This document shows positions 1 through 9,619 of a stretch of DNA of 64,000 bases, piece by piece; the first letter of the stretch is position 1; each line of letters starts with the position of its first letter. The stretch covers positions 124,001-188,000 of the forward strand of contig NZ_SLTI01000063.1 in NCBI RefSeq assembly GCF_004347735.1, in the 5' to 3' direction. Origin of the DNA: Sulfuricurvum sp. IAE1. Its GTDB lineage: Bacteria > Campylobacterota > Campylobacteria > Campylobacterales > Sulfurimonadaceae. Made by a program: the position numbers and the translations under genes. Under the pieces are notes generated by a model. The model saw only the letters and a program-made list of their open reading frames with translations, did no database searches and was not told the origin of the DNA.

Positions 1-1488
1 ATATATGTTTCATGCATGACCCCTATTTTTCAACGGTTAGACTTTGGATTGAATGATGACAGCTTCCAAATCTCAATAATGTCTGAGCACATTTTGGTTC
101 TAACTATGGCAGAAAGGTTGTTAAACACATTTTTACAACTTGAGAATAGCCCCTTCTCTTCCAGTGATCTTCAGGGTATAAAAGAGGAAATAGAGTTTTA
201 TTTTGATGCCCAGCTTACTGAAGAAAATGTCTTAAAAGATTTCCATAAATGGATCCGAAAAAATCTAGTTAATACTCAACGACATTTAGATAGATCCCCT
301 GAACAATTTATTTCTTCAGCATACACATATTCATCACTTATTAAACCTCTCATAGAAGTTTTTAAAGAAGTACCTATTTTAAAGCATACTCATTTTATGT
401 TCATGATTGATGATGGGCAGATGTTAAGTACTTCACAACAACTTAGTGTTAACAACTGGATCTCCTATCGAGATACTTCAGATGTTAGTTTTAAAGTTGC
501 CATTACATCAACAAATGAGTATAGTTTCTTAACATCAAGAAACAATGTTATTCTTGAAAATCACGATTATATTATGTTAGATCTAGAGCGTGATTTTTTC
601 TCAGGGAAATCTGATTTTGTACAATTTGCAAAAAAAATCATTGAACGACGCTTACGTGTTTTTGGTCTTACTCAAGTAGACGCATATGACTTTTTTCCTA
701 TTGACAGCGGATTCCAAGTAGAGCTTGAATCAATCAAGGAAAAGTTTATTGGAGGCCACTATCCTGAAAGAGAGCAATGGACTCAAGAACAAAGACAAGC
801 AAATGCATCTAAATTTATTAGGGCCATCTATTTTAGGCTTTATTCTGAACAGCATAAAGCGAATAAACCAAGACTAGCCTATACAGGTTTTGATGTATTA
901 ACAAATATTTCAACTGGCGTCATCAGGAATCTACTGGTCCCTTGTAGTGTAATGTATGAAAAAGAGAAAGAAAATCAGCAAGCGGTACAATATATTTCAC
1001 CAAAAACTCAATATGAAACATTGCTGGAAGAAAGCAGTAAAACGTGGGATAAGATCAATGAACTATCTGTAAAAATTGTAGACTGCACCAATGAACATAC
1101 CGTAAGGCTTCAGCGAGTACTAGAAAGTTTTGGAGAATATCTCAAAATCAAATTACTTGATCCTTCAGGAACAGAAAAAAAAATATTATCATTCACTATC
1201 CATGATTTGGATAAAAGTCCTTATTGTGATGAAATAAAAGAAGTACTCCAAATAGGTATTCGTGGTGGATTGATTTATACTAGAATTGGGCCTGACCATG
1301 AAGGCGGAAGAACAATGTGGTATACACCAAATCGGATTTTATGGCCATCTTTGGCATTAGACCCTGTGGGTCAAAATGGAAGAAAAAATTTTGTTGCTGC
1401 TACATTTTACAAAATGATGACAGATGCAAGCTATTCTCATAAAGAAAATGGTCAAAAAAAATATGTTCAAGGGGAATTTGACCTATGA
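1..1488 (+). CDS. Orc/Cdc6-like P-loop ATPase, 5' end cut by window
   Basis: The frame is open from base 1; the first ATG is at 16 and gives 490 residues. Counted from that ATG, residues 127-133 (FMFMIDD) look like a Walker B strand with acidic pair, and VAITSTNE at 161-168 looks like a sensor-1 strand. No Walker A (GxxxxGK[ST]) is present, so the P-loop most likely lies upstream of the window. The C-terminal part (about 415-455) could be a winged-helix-like region. This fits the bacterial proteins named Orc/Cdc6-family AAA ATPases, but that assignment rests on motif layout only. The stop overlaps the start of the next gene by 4 bases (ATGA), so the two are translationally coupled and probably work together. 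AT-rich, in a mobile-element context. Function unknown; a defence role is inferred from the neighbours. Confidence 0.55.
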   Translation: MYVSCMTPIFQRLDFGLNDDSFQISIMSEHILVLTMAERLLNTFLQLENSPFSSSDLQGIKEEIEFYFDAQLTEENVLKDFHKWIRKNLVNTQRHLDRSPEQFISSAYTYSSLIKPLIEVFKEVPILKHTHFMFMIDDGQMLSTSQQLSVNNWISYRDTSDVSFKVAITSTNEYSFLTSRNNVILENHDYIMLDLERDFFSGKSDFVQFAKKIIERRLRVFGLTQVDAYDFFPIDSGFQVELESIKEKFIGGHYPEREQWTQEQRQANASKFIRAIYFRLYSEQHKANKPRLAYTGFDVLTNISTGVIRNLLVPCSVMYEKEKENQQAVQYISPKTQYETLLEESSKTWDKINELSVKIVDCTNEHTVRLQRVLESFGEYLKIKLLDPSGTEKKILSFTIHDLDKSPYCDEIKEVLQIGIRGGLIYTRIGPDHEGGRTMWYTPNRILWPSLALDPVGQNGRKNFVAATFYKMMTDASYSHKENGQKKYVQGEFDL

Positions 1489-2393
1489 ATACATATATTA
1501 CGTTTGTTAGCTGGGAGGATCGTTTCGCAGAAAGCTTAAAAAATGATTTAAAAAACCATCCAGATATTCAACAGATATATTTTTTCTATTTTTTAGATGA
1601 GCAATTTTTTACAAAAACGCAAAAATATGTAGACACTTTAGAAAGCATCGTCAATAATAATGATGTAACGTTGAAAAAGGCAAGTTTCTCCTTTAAGAAT
1701 TATCTCGAGACATGGAAAGCTATAGCCAACAAGATAGAAGACTTAACATCCACTGATGAAGTAATCTTGAATATTTCTACAATGCCGAGAAATATAATTT
1801 TCACGATGTTGCATTTTATGGATCAAAAAGTAGCAAATTATGAAGTCACATATTATTCTCCATTCACCCATGGGGAAAATTTAACCAAAAATCCATCTAA
1901 ACCACAAATGATTTTACAACATGGTGGAATTATGTACCCTGAGAAAAAAACGGCACTGATTGTGATTCTAGGCCACGACATCAAACGAGTATATCAATTA
2001 TTTAATTATTTTGAACCCTATGTTATGTTGATAGGCTTGGGTACCGATCACCAAACTAAATTACCTTTGGATTATAATACAGAGTTTGAAGGGATTTCTA
2101 AGAAGGAAATATTTAAAGTAAATTCTTTTTCACATGAAGAAGTTTTCACTGCATTGGAAGAACAAATTAAGCCGTTGCTTGAAAATTACAATATTTTATT
2201 ATGTTCATTGGGACCAAAAATAGAAGCTATGGGGATGTATAAGGTACATAAAAAATACCCAGATACAGCACTAGTATATGCACCTTCAAAAGATTATGCT
2301 GATGATTATTCAAGCGGTACCAATTTTACTAATGTTAAAACAATTTCTTCTGCATGGCTGAAAATTGATGAACAAAATAAATATTTAGACTGA
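1485..2393 (+). CDS. CARF-like Rossmann-fold protein coupled to Orc-like ATPase
   Basis: 302 residues, start codon overlapping the upstream stop. The N-terminus (TFVSWEDRF, residues 6-14) begins a first alpha/beta domain. VILNISTMPRN at 93-103 resembles the strand-loop of CARF-type Rossmann domains, where a Thr/Ser-rich loop follows the fourth strand. A second alpha/beta domain starts near 156 (TALIVILGHD) and holds NILLCSLGPKIEAMG at 236-250, which looks like a nucleotide- or phosphate-binding loop. No membrane segment or nuclease motif is visible. The 3' end overlaps the end of the oppositely oriented AIPR gene by 9 bases. A sensor or effector partner of the ATPase is the simplest reading; it is inference, and the family is not one I can name with certainty. 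Confidence 0.5.
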   Translation: MNTYITFVSWEDRFAESLKNDLKNHPDIQQIYFFYFLDEQFFTKTQKYVDTLESIVNNNDVTLKKASFSFKNYLETWKAIANKIEDLTSTDEVILNISTMPRNIIFTMLHFMDQKVANYEVTYYSPFTHGENLTKNPSKPQMILQHGGIMYPEKKTALIVILGHDIKRVYQLFNYFEPYVMLIGLGTDHQTKLPLDYNTEFEGISKKEIFKVNSFSHEEVFTALEEQIKPLLENYNILLCSLGPKIEAMGMYKVHKKYPDTALVYAPSKDYADDYSSGTNFTNVKTISSAWLKIDEQNKYLD

Positions 2394-4442
2394 CAGCCCA
2401 ATGTCTTCTAAATTATGAAAAGTATGTATGATTTTTAGCGACTGTTTCTCTGATGGAATTTTGTTAGGTATTGAGCAGGCAATTTCCATTAACTCAACTT
2501 CTTGTTCAGTCAACATCTCATTATCGATCCCAAATTTCTTAATTTCACACCATTTTCCTTGCTCAGCAATTTTAAAAACAAGCTTTTGTGCTTCAATTCC
2601 ATTATCAATACGCTGAACTTTTTTTGCTTCTTTTACATCTTCTTTTGCTTCCTCTGTATCAATAAGTTCTATAAAGAAAGAATTTGGAAGATCGACAGAA
2701 AGTTTTTTCATACTATGCCAGCACCCCTCTTTTTTGGCCCATTGAGAAATGTTCGCGATACCTGAAGGGGGATTCGTCAGTTCATCATATACGGCTTTGC
2801 TGATGAGCTTTAGCGCTTCTACAGTTGCATTTGATACAGACTGTTTATTCCAAACAGTGAGGAAATCAAAAAATTTATTTTGTTGTTTGATAGCATAATC
2901 CAAATAGCCAATTGTATATGCAACTGTTTGTGCACGATATCCTCCATCATACCAGTATGCCTCTGAAATCAATGTCTCGGTAGTTTTAAAGATTATTGCT
3001 TTTGCAATAGCTGTTTTGAAATAATGTTCATTGTATGCAATATCACTTTTTTCCCATCGTTTTCCTATATCCGATGCATATTTGACAAAACTGTTTTGCG
3101 CACCTTGTGCAACGATATGAGGGATATCCTGCCAAACATTTTCGAATTTTGAAAGATCTGTTTTTGTGAATAGTTGTCTTTTTGGATATTCAAGCTGGAA
3201 TCGTTTGCGTTCGGCTTCTGTTTTGTTGACTTGAGCATCGAGATATTGTCCGCGTGCTCTTTCGTAAAACCATTTTGTCTGTTTGTGCCCGCCGTCAGTT
3301 GCCGGAGCATATATACGTCTGGAGAAGTCTTCAATACGTACATGAAACGGATGATTTGAGAAAAAGTCTGCAGCATTGACATTGTTCTGAGTGTTGGCAT
3401 ATTCCGAAATCTTTGGAACAAGTTCTTCAGCTTCTTCAGGCTTGACAATAGTGAGCTTCATCTGTACAAAGAGATGATCAAGTTGGGCTTTGTCTTTTTT
3501 CATAGCATTGTAGATTGAAGCTGTTGTCTGGCCCCCATTTACGATTTGCAAATTTTTGAGGCTTTTCAATCGCAAGCCATTTTCTGTGGGCTCGATTTCT
3601 ATGGCTTCTGCGGTTGTTGTTAAACCGTTGTTGTAGGCAAAAAACTTTTCTGGCTGGTTGATAATGGTATTACGAAGACCTTTGTTGACTTTACCTCTTG
3701 CTTGCAGGAAGGTCCTGACATTTTGTTCCAAGAGTCTAGCGCCATATTTTCCGTATAAGCCCGCCAACAGAGTCCCCGGAACGACTAGAAGATATGACTG
3801 ATATTCATCAGTATTTAAATGTGCCGGAAGACAATATATCGGTTCGGATGATATTTCCTCGAAGTTGATTAGAATTTCTTCTTTTTTTTGATTGGACGAG
3901 TCCATTCTAAAAAGTCTGGAGATATCCCAAATATGGAATGAAAATTCTATTTCATCATTTTCGTATGATTGAATAGCATTAACTTTATCATTGAGGATTT
4001 TGTTGCTCAGGAGGTAAAATTTAACTTTGGAAATATTTTTTTTGTTTTTATGAATAGTATATGCCAGGTCATATACAGATGTAGCTTCTTCGAGCTGGCT
4101 ATAGTAATATTTGGAATATGCTTGGGTAAAAAAGCCTTTAAGTCTATTGAATGCCTGATCAACTGCGGTTTGTGTAAGACTTTTTTCTTCAAGATTTGTT
4201 GCAAAAACCGAAATAAAAAGATTTAATATCCCTTCATCTTCATTATAACTATAGGCATCGACTTTAATACCTCTTTGGCTCCAGTGTGAAAGCTGGACTT
4301 CATCATCAATCTCTCCGGATTCTTCCAGTTCTTTTGCATATTGCTCAACAAAAGCTGATTCTAAAAAATCTTCTTGTGCTTCGGCTGCTCCGAATATACT
4401 TTGTAAAAAATCTTCCCGAAAGATATCAATCCGTTGATTCAT
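2385..4442 (-). CDS. AIPR family protein (abortive-infection phage-resistance type)
   Basis: 685 residues. The AIPR signature blocks are visible: NNGLTTTA at 271-278 and VNGGQTT at 301-307, followed by a block with YANTQNNVNAADFFSNH. AIPR proteins are named after a lactococcal abortive-infection protein and recur in restriction-like islands with Z1 helicases; their biochemical activity is not settled. The ATG at 4442 lies inside the end of the upstream nuclease gene (17-base overlap) and has an AAGGA box in front. It is the last gene of the ATPase-Z1-nuclease-AIPR operon, so it is expected to be translated by coupling. Its 3' end meets the convergent Rossmann gene. No frameshift seen. Confidence 0.85.
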   Translation of the reverse strand: MNQRIDIFREDFLQSIFGAAEAQEDFLESAFVEQYAKELEESGEIDDEVQLSHWSQRGIKVDAYSYNEDEGILNLFISVFATNLEEKSLTQTAVDQAFNRLKGFFTQAYSKYYYSQLEEATSVYDLAYTIHKNKKNISKVKFYLLSNKILNDKVNAIQSYENDEIEFSFHIWDISRLFRMDSSNQKKEEILINFEEISSEPIYCLPAHLNTDEYQSYLLVVPGTLLAGLYGKYGARLLEQNVRTFLQARGKVNKGLRNTIINQPEKFFAYNNGLTTTAEAIEIEPTENGLRLKSLKNLQIVNGGQTTASIYNAMKKDKAQLDHLFVQMKLTIVKPEEAEELVPKISEYANTQNNVNAADFFSNHPFHVRIEDFSRRIYAPATDGGHKQTKWFYERARGQYLDAQVNKTEAERKRFQLEYPKRQLFTKTDLSKFENVWQDIPHIVAQGAQNSFVKYASDIGKRWEKSDIAYNEHYFKTAIAKAIIFKTTETLISEAYWYDGGYRAQTVAYTIGYLDYAIKQQNKFFDFLTVWNKQSVSNATVEALKLISKAVYDELTNPPSGIANISQWAKKEGCWHSMKKLSVDLPNSFFIELIDTEEAKEDVKEAKKVQRIDNGIEAQKLVFKIAEQGKWCEIKKFGIDNEMLTEQEVELMEIACSIPNKIPSEKQSLKIIHTFHNLEDIGLSV

Positions 4443-5397
4443 TCAAGATCCTTGTACTGAATTCATTCAATGTTATTTCATAAGGTTTGCATGAAAGCAG
4501 TTCAATTCTATATTGTACAGAGTGTATGCCGCTCGGGAGGCTATTTGATGTCAGTCTCGGAAATGAATCTCTGACTTCATACACAGATTCCTGCGAAACG
4601 ACATAACTGGTTTCGGAATATTCCTGTATTTCGATATAGCCAGCTTCCGCTAAAAGACTTTCAAAGAGATCTAGCACTTCAGTGCTCTCAATCATTTTTT
4701 TGATCTCTGTCGCAAGGTCATTCAGAGAAAATGCTTTTGTAATTGATCCCGGAGATGCATTTAATGTTAGAATATACAAAAAACACTGAGTATTTCTACA
4801 GTCCAGCTGATCTGCAGAACTGATCTGTACGTAGGATACAGCTGTGCCGCGTTTTGTTTTTACTTCTATAGCTGTATTTCCAATACCAAAATCCTGCTGT
4901 TCGCCGTAAGGCCCTCTCCAGAATGAGAATATTTCTGTCTCAGGATACTTGCCGAACAGATGGTTCTTTATAAAATAAAGTTCCCCAACAAGTCCCTGCT
5001 GTTCCTCGGTACTTAACAGCTTTTTTCCTGTTTTCCTAAACAGCTTCTGCCATCGTTGCAGTCTGTTGTGGACGATTGCAAGCATGGCTTTTTCGTTTTC
5101 GCATTCAGTTGTTGCAGAAAGCAGATCGTTGCAAAGATTTAAAAAGAGATCCCAGTCCGAATTATCGTGCAGTTTTAGTACCAGCCGGTAGCCGTCAGTA
5201 ATTTGGTACTGTTCGATCTCAATACCGGATAAGCTCAATTTTTTCGCGGACCAGTCCTCAAGATTTCGGTGTTCTATTGCAAACAGATATGCACTATTTT
5301 TATCGATAGCCCAGAAAAAATTGAACTTGTGTTCAGCGTTACACCGTTTGCTGTTGACTGAAGCGTTCAGAGAGAGCCAGGGATTAATCTTCGTCAT
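4426..5397 (-). CDS. PD-(D/E)XK motif protein (DUF4420)
   Basis: About 323 residues from the ATG at 5397. I prefer this start to upstream starts in the same frame because GAAGG lies 8 bases before it and it overlaps the Z1 stop by only 14 bases; an ATG at 5403 is possible. The restriction-endonuclease-like core is readable: E139 in GELYFI, D169 in QQDFGIG, and E178-V-K180 in AIEVKTKRG. These would be the metal-binding residues of a PD-(D/E)XK nuclease. DUF4420 proteins typically accompany Z1 helicases and GHKL ATPases, as here. Probable DNA-cleaving subunit of the cassette; its sequence specificity cannot be read from the sequence. Confidence 0.8.
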   Translation of the reverse strand: MTKINPWLSLNASVNSKRCNAEHKFNFFWAIDKNSAYLFAIEHRNLEDWSAKKLSLSGIEIEQYQITDGYRLVLKLHDNSDWDLFLNLCNDLLSATTECENEKAMLAIVHNRLQRWQKLFRKTGKKLLSTEEQQGLVGELYFIKNHLFGKYPETEIFSFWRGPYGEQQDFGIGNTAIEVKTKRGTAVSYVQISSADQLDCRNTQCFLYILTLNASPGSITKAFSLNDLATEIKKMIESTEVLDLFESLLAEAGYIEIQEYSETSYVVSQESVYEVRDSFPRLTSNSLPSGIHSVQYRIELLSCKPYEITLNEFSTRILNESTD

Positions 5398-8056
5398 CTT
5401 CATCACCTTCGTAATGGTTTTTGGCGTAAACAGTATTGACAACAAATTCAACCGGTTCGATACTGGAATCAGATTTTGGAAAACTAATACCATAAGCCAC
5501 AAGTTCTTTTTGCATCAGTGTTGATTCGTCATGTATATCTTTGTATCCATTGACAATGTGCAGCATAAGAAGCGGTTTTATTCTAGACATACGCAAGAAC
5601 CTTCCGGGAATTTCTTTTTTGCCCTCGGGGTATTCAATTCTGCATTTTTCCTCTGCATTTTCAAGTTCCGTTTCAGACATGCCTGCTCTTTCCACAAGAT
5701 TATTTCCAACCCTTCTTCTGCTGCTGATTTCTATGTATTCTTTATTAAGCTGCTGCGGGCATGAACGTTTTTGTATACCGACATCCAAGCCATTGATATC
5801 GATACGTTCCTTGGCATTTTTAACATTAACCAATGCTATATCCCATAGCGGATAGTACTCAGCCGACTGTTTGAGATAGCTTACAACCGGCCGTGTAGAT
5901 GTCATTAGCGAAGCGGGATGATTTCTAAAATTTTGTACAAAGCTGATTATTTCCGATGCGGAAATTTTTTCCCATACAAAGTTATCTTCCTGATTTAGAT
6001 TGGCTTTCTGAAGCTTTTGAAGAGATGATATGAATTCATACAGAAGGTCTTTGTTGTTTTTTCTATTGGTTGGATCCAAATCCAAGGCGTACGATTCAAT
6101 TAAACGTCCGTTCAAATCAGTTCTTTGAACAAAAGTTTGTGCCTTTCTCATTTTATTTTTTGCAGTAATCATCAATGTACCGGGATGACTTCGTACCCGT
6201 AATCCAAAGTCTTTTGGTGATAAGCCCGCTGCAAACATATCTTTTATTTCCAGCCTTAATTCTTCAGAAGCATTTGAGATATGTGTAAAATAGTGCTCGG
6301 TCATAGGTGTAAGGTAAATTCTGCATATATCTGCAAAACCATCACGATAACCAAACCATCTTCCCATCTGCATTAAGGTATCGTACATTGATGTACTGCG
6401 ATAAAAATAGCTTGTTGCGAGCCCTTCGAGTGTCAGACCGCGAGCAAGCCGATCTCCGCCTACAGCAATAACATTTAGACCGTCTTTATAATCGGTGTAA
6501 TTCAAGCTGTCATCCGAATCACCGTTGATAAGCAAAACTTGCATGGATGCAATGGATTCGAGAAGTTTTTCTTGAATTTGATGCCAGTCAGAATAATGCT
6601 GTTTAAAATCTAATTCCCAAACATCATATAATTCTTTAATATATGAATTTGAAAGAGCTCTATCTTTGGAATATTTGTAGTTGTATCGGATATTATTTTC
6701 CAAATCTTGTTTATATTGCAGAAGAAGCGAATGCACACTTTTTTGTACATCTTTGTAGCGTGAAAGATGTACTAGCATCGAGTGATGTTTGTTATTCTGC
6801 CCTCGGAGTATTCGAATCGCTTTGGAAATAATGTGAGAGCAGACTGCTTGTTGAAGGCTATTAGAAAGTGCAGGTATCACATGCTCTCTTTTATGCTGCA
6901 GCGGTAGCAGATCATCCATATCATTGATATTTCGTACGATATCAATTTCGGTACCGTCTCCGCTGTTAAAAATTTTTTCTGATCCGACGTAATTGCTTGG
7001 CGGATCAAGGCTAATAATAAAGTCCCTTGGGAATAAGTCATCTTCAAGCATCTCATCTTGGCTGTCAGGATCTATGAAGATATTAGCAAAAGGTGTCGCA
7101 GTATATGCAAGATAGCATTTTCTGTTAAATAGCTTTAAAATTTCGCGTATACGTGAATTGATAGCAGTAGGATTTTTATCTTCATCATTGGTATTGATGG
7201 ATGCATGATCCGCTTCGTCATCAATCATCAGCAAAGGCAATTCGGAAATATTGCCCTGCATATCGGAATTATTATTTTGAAGCCAATCTCTCAGTCTTCG
7301 AAGCACTGAAGTATTTTTCTTGACTACTAAAACTGTTGCTGTTTCATAATTGCGTACTTGAAAATTTTGACTTGATTTGAAATCATTATATAAATCTGTC
7401 ATAGTCAGAGGAAAATGATTTGGGTCAATGTGTCCCACACCGATGAGTTTTTCACGTTTATTGGTTGAATTTTTTTTACCGCTGTCTTCCCCGACAAAGC
7501 CTTCATCGATTCGTTCTTGTGTTTGGGAACGCAGACTTTCCAGCATGCCTGCTAAAATGATAATTAGTTTGTACCCAGCATCGGTTGCTTTATTAACGAC
7601 GCCAATGAAGTTTGCTGTTTTCCCGGATTGGACATGACCGACAATCATACCTCGTCTATCCCAGTGGCCTGGCCTGTTTGGGTTTTCCAATTGACCGACA
7701 ATTTTATCGGTTACATTATCGATTGCTGAGACTACAGCAGGAGGGAACTGCTTTTGCATGAGCAAATTACGATATCTTCCCCAGAAATAGGGATCGAACT
7801 TTTGAGTTGTTTTGTAATCCGGATACCAAATTTCAAAGATCTCTTTACCAACAATAAGAGTCCCTTCTTCCATTGACAAACCATAAAGGTTTTCTATTTT
7901 TTTGGCTATAGATTCTAGCTCTTCTGCATTTAATTGTTTGCCAAATAAAGGGGCAAGACTGACAATTGCTCCTCGAATTTGTTCGGATGTTTTAAGCTCT
8001 GGATTTTGAGAGAGAAAAAACATTACTTGGCTTACAAGTTTATCATGAGCATCCAT
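5384..8056 (-). CDS. Z1-domain superfamily II helicase/ATPase
   Basis: 890 residues from the ATG at 8056, preceded by AAGGGAA. A TTG at 8062 is in frame but worse placed. Helicase motifs in order: Walker A GHVQSGKT (140-147), Walker B MIDDEADHAS (277-286), TATPFANIF (about 319-327), GGDRLARGLTLEG (533-545) and QMGRWFGYR (563-571), the last matching motif VI. This is the Z1 family, described in restriction-like operons together with MutL/MORC-type ATPases. It overlaps the upstream ATPase gene by 14 bases and the downstream nuclease by 14, so the cassette is tightly coupled. Likely the DNA-translocating motor that works with the nuclease. The C-terminal 300 residues show no motif I recognise. 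Confidence 0.88.
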   Translation of the reverse strand: MDAHDKLVSQVMFFLSQNPELKTSEQIRGAIVSLAPLFGKQLNAEELESIAKKIENLYGLSMEEGTLIVGKEIFEIWYPDYKTTQKFDPYFWGRYRNLLMQKQFPPAVVSAIDNVTDKIVGQLENPNRPGHWDRRGMIVGHVQSGKTANFIGVVNKATDAGYKLIIILAGMLESLRSQTQERIDEGFVGEDSGKKNSTNKREKLIGVGHIDPNHFPLTMTDLYNDFKSSQNFQVRNYETATVLVVKKNTSVLRRLRDWLQNNNSDMQGNISELPLLMIDDEADHASINTNDEDKNPTAINSRIREILKLFNRKCYLAYTATPFANIFIDPDSQDEMLEDDLFPRDFIISLDPPSNYVGSEKIFNSGDGTEIDIVRNINDMDDLLPLQHKREHVIPALSNSLQQAVCSHIISKAIRILRGQNNKHHSMLVHLSRYKDVQKSVHSLLLQYKQDLENNIRYNYKYSKDRALSNSYIKELYDVWELDFKQHYSDWHQIQEKLLESIASMQVLLINGDSDDSLNYTDYKDGLNVIAVGGDRLARGLTLEGLATSYFYRSTSMYDTLMQMGRWFGYRDGFADICRIYLTPMTEHYFTHISNASEELRLEIKDMFAAGLSPKDFGLRVRSHPGTLMITAKNKMRKAQTFVQRTDLNGRLIESYALDLDPTNRKNNKDLLYEFISSLQKLQKANLNQEDNFVWEKISASEIISFVQNFRNHPASLMTSTRPVVSYLKQSAEYYPLWDIALVNVKNAKERIDINGLDVGIQKRSCPQQLNKEYIEISSRRRVGNNLVERAGMSETELENAEEKCRIEYPEGKKEIPGRFLRMSRIKPLLMLHIVNGYKDIHDESTLMQKELVAYGISFPKSDSSIEPVEFVVNTVYAKNHYEGDEDDED

Positions 8057-9512
8057 TTGCAATTCCCTTTTTTTTGTTAATAAACGATTCAGAGAAATCT
8101 ATGTACTTGCTGAAAGGTTCATTGCAAAGCATCCGCTCTGCAATAACATCTTCAGAAAGTCCTGCAAGCAACATTATATGCCAGTAGCTTTCAGCCGATT
8201 GTTCAAGTAGCTCTATACTGATATCTTCCTGTTTGATATTTTCAGGTTCGTGCAGCATGTCTGCATAAATAGTATCGATTGGAAGAGCATTTTCTATTAA
8301 ATCAAAAATCCCTTTCAGCAGTGATCTTTGCTGTTGATCCAGCTCATTTGAGAGGGTTTTAATTAAGGGATTATCAATGTTGACTTTATAGCTTTTTTTC
8401 CCATGTTGATGATACTCTTGCCATATCGGAACGATATTGTCGGCTGAAATTTTTTTTCCTTTTTTAATATATACTTTGCTGGCTTGAGATGTAATTTTGT
8501 CAATTGTTCTTTTGAGCTGTATTCGAATCGCTTCCGGAGGTACTGCTTGAGATTTTTTAACATCGATAGACCATTCATAGTCTTCAGAGTTAGGCAGATC
8601 AATTTGAACTCTGGCCAGTTTTGTGGCTTCGCTTTGACTGATAAGTCTGAACCATGTACCTGAAATCAACAAGCGGGCATTGCGATAGACGTAAAAACCT
8701 TGTGATTTTAAATAGCCATCCGGTCCAGCCATTTTCCGATATTGTTCCGGTGTTGTTTTACTATGATGGGGCAGTAAATAAGCTTGCATTTTTATGTTGT
8801 AAAAATTTTCTTCTGGATAAGGTTTTCCAGCACCTTCAAACGGATTAAATGGTAGGATCTGATCCTCATTTATTTTGATCGCAAGTTTCTTCAGCCCTGA
8901 TTCTCCAGTCAAATATCTATGGAATACCAGACCCAAATGTTCTCTGGCAAGCTCAATGTGTTCCCAAAAAATATCTTGAGGTTTCCGTTTGCTCTTATTA
9001 TCAACAAGTCTGTAAAGGTTTTCCCATAGTACGATCGTTCCAGTATTTGCCAATGATGCTATTTCCTGAATCTTTTTTATATCTGAGCCATGTAGAACTT
9101 CTATTTCCCAAGTTTCAGTATCTGCAATATGCTCTAAATTCCAGCATCTTCCAGAAAATTTTTTATTTTGTGCAGATATGACTGTTAATTTCCCAGCCTG
9201 TGAAAATGAAGCTGTTTTCAATCCTAGTCCAAATCTGCCAAGATCTTTGCTGTCACGGTTAAAAGCTGGATCAAATGAACCCAAGTGCATTGCTTCTCGC
9301 AATTGTGCTTCATTCATGCCTATTCCATTATCAACTATAGCAATATAGCTATTTTCCATCTCAAAATGAGCAGTTATGCAAACTTCTGAAGCTTTGGCTG
9401 TAATACTATTATCTATAATATCTGCAATGGCGGTTTCAAGAGAATATCCTATGTCACGAAGTGCATGAATAAGGTTTTTTGGATTTGGAAGTACAGATTC
9501 ATATTTCTTCAT
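8043..9512 (-). CDS. GHKL ATPase (MutL/MORC-like, HATPase_c_3)
   Basis: 489 residues from the ATG at 9512, chosen because the Bergerat fold begins right after it; the 24-residue extension upstream (to 9584) looks non-coding. ATP-binding motifs: N box around E26 with DIIDNS at 31-36, G1 box DNGIGM at 61-66, G2 box GRFGLGLKT at 92-100. This pattern matches MutL, MORC and Hsp90-type ATPases. It is the promoter-proximal gene of the cassette and probably an ATP-driven clamp that loads or controls the Z1 helicase and nuclease. The ribosome site is weak (only an A-rich stretch). Iyer, Abhiman and Aravind (2008) described such MutL homologues in restriction-modification operons. Confidence 0.85.
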   Translation of the reverse strand: MKKYESVLPNPKNLIHALRDIGYSLETAIADIIDNSITAKASEVCITAHFEMENSYIAIVDNGIGMNEAQLREAMHLGSFDPAFNRDSKDLGRFGLGLKTASFSQAGKLTVISAQNKKFSGRCWNLEHIADTETWEIEVLHGSDIKKIQEIASLANTGTIVLWENLYRLVDNKSKRKPQDIFWEHIELAREHLGLVFHRYLTGESGLKKLAIKINEDQILPFNPFEGAGKPYPEENFYNIKMQAYLLPHHSKTTPEQYRKMAGPDGYLKSQGFYVYRNARLLISGTWFRLISQSEATKLARVQIDLPNSEDYEWSIDVKKSQAVPPEAIRIQLKRTIDKITSQASKVYIKKGKKISADNIVPIWQEYHQHGKKSYKVNIDNPLIKTLSNELDQQQRSLLKGIFDLIENALPIDTIYADMLHEPENIKQEDISIELLEQSAESYWHIMLLAGLSEDVIAERMLCNEPFSKYIDFSESFINKKKGIANGCS

Positions 9513-9619
9513 GTATTCTTGCGTTAAATAAAATAGTAAGAAACATTCTATGTTTATTAAGCTGTAATTAGCCTTTTGAATCAATATTTTTTATATAAGA
9601 CGGTGTATAAGGTTACAGA

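Noticed and set aside
5398-5502. Upstream start for the DUF4420 nuclease (35 extra residues)
   Set aside because: This stretch lies within the Z1 coding frame and its hydrophobic sequence is an out-of-frame reading; the ATG at 5397 has the ribosome site.
9585-9619. Left end of the Tn7-like element next to tniQ
   Set aside because: No TGT-type terminus or repeat seen in this short gap, and foreign-looking cargo continues to the window start.
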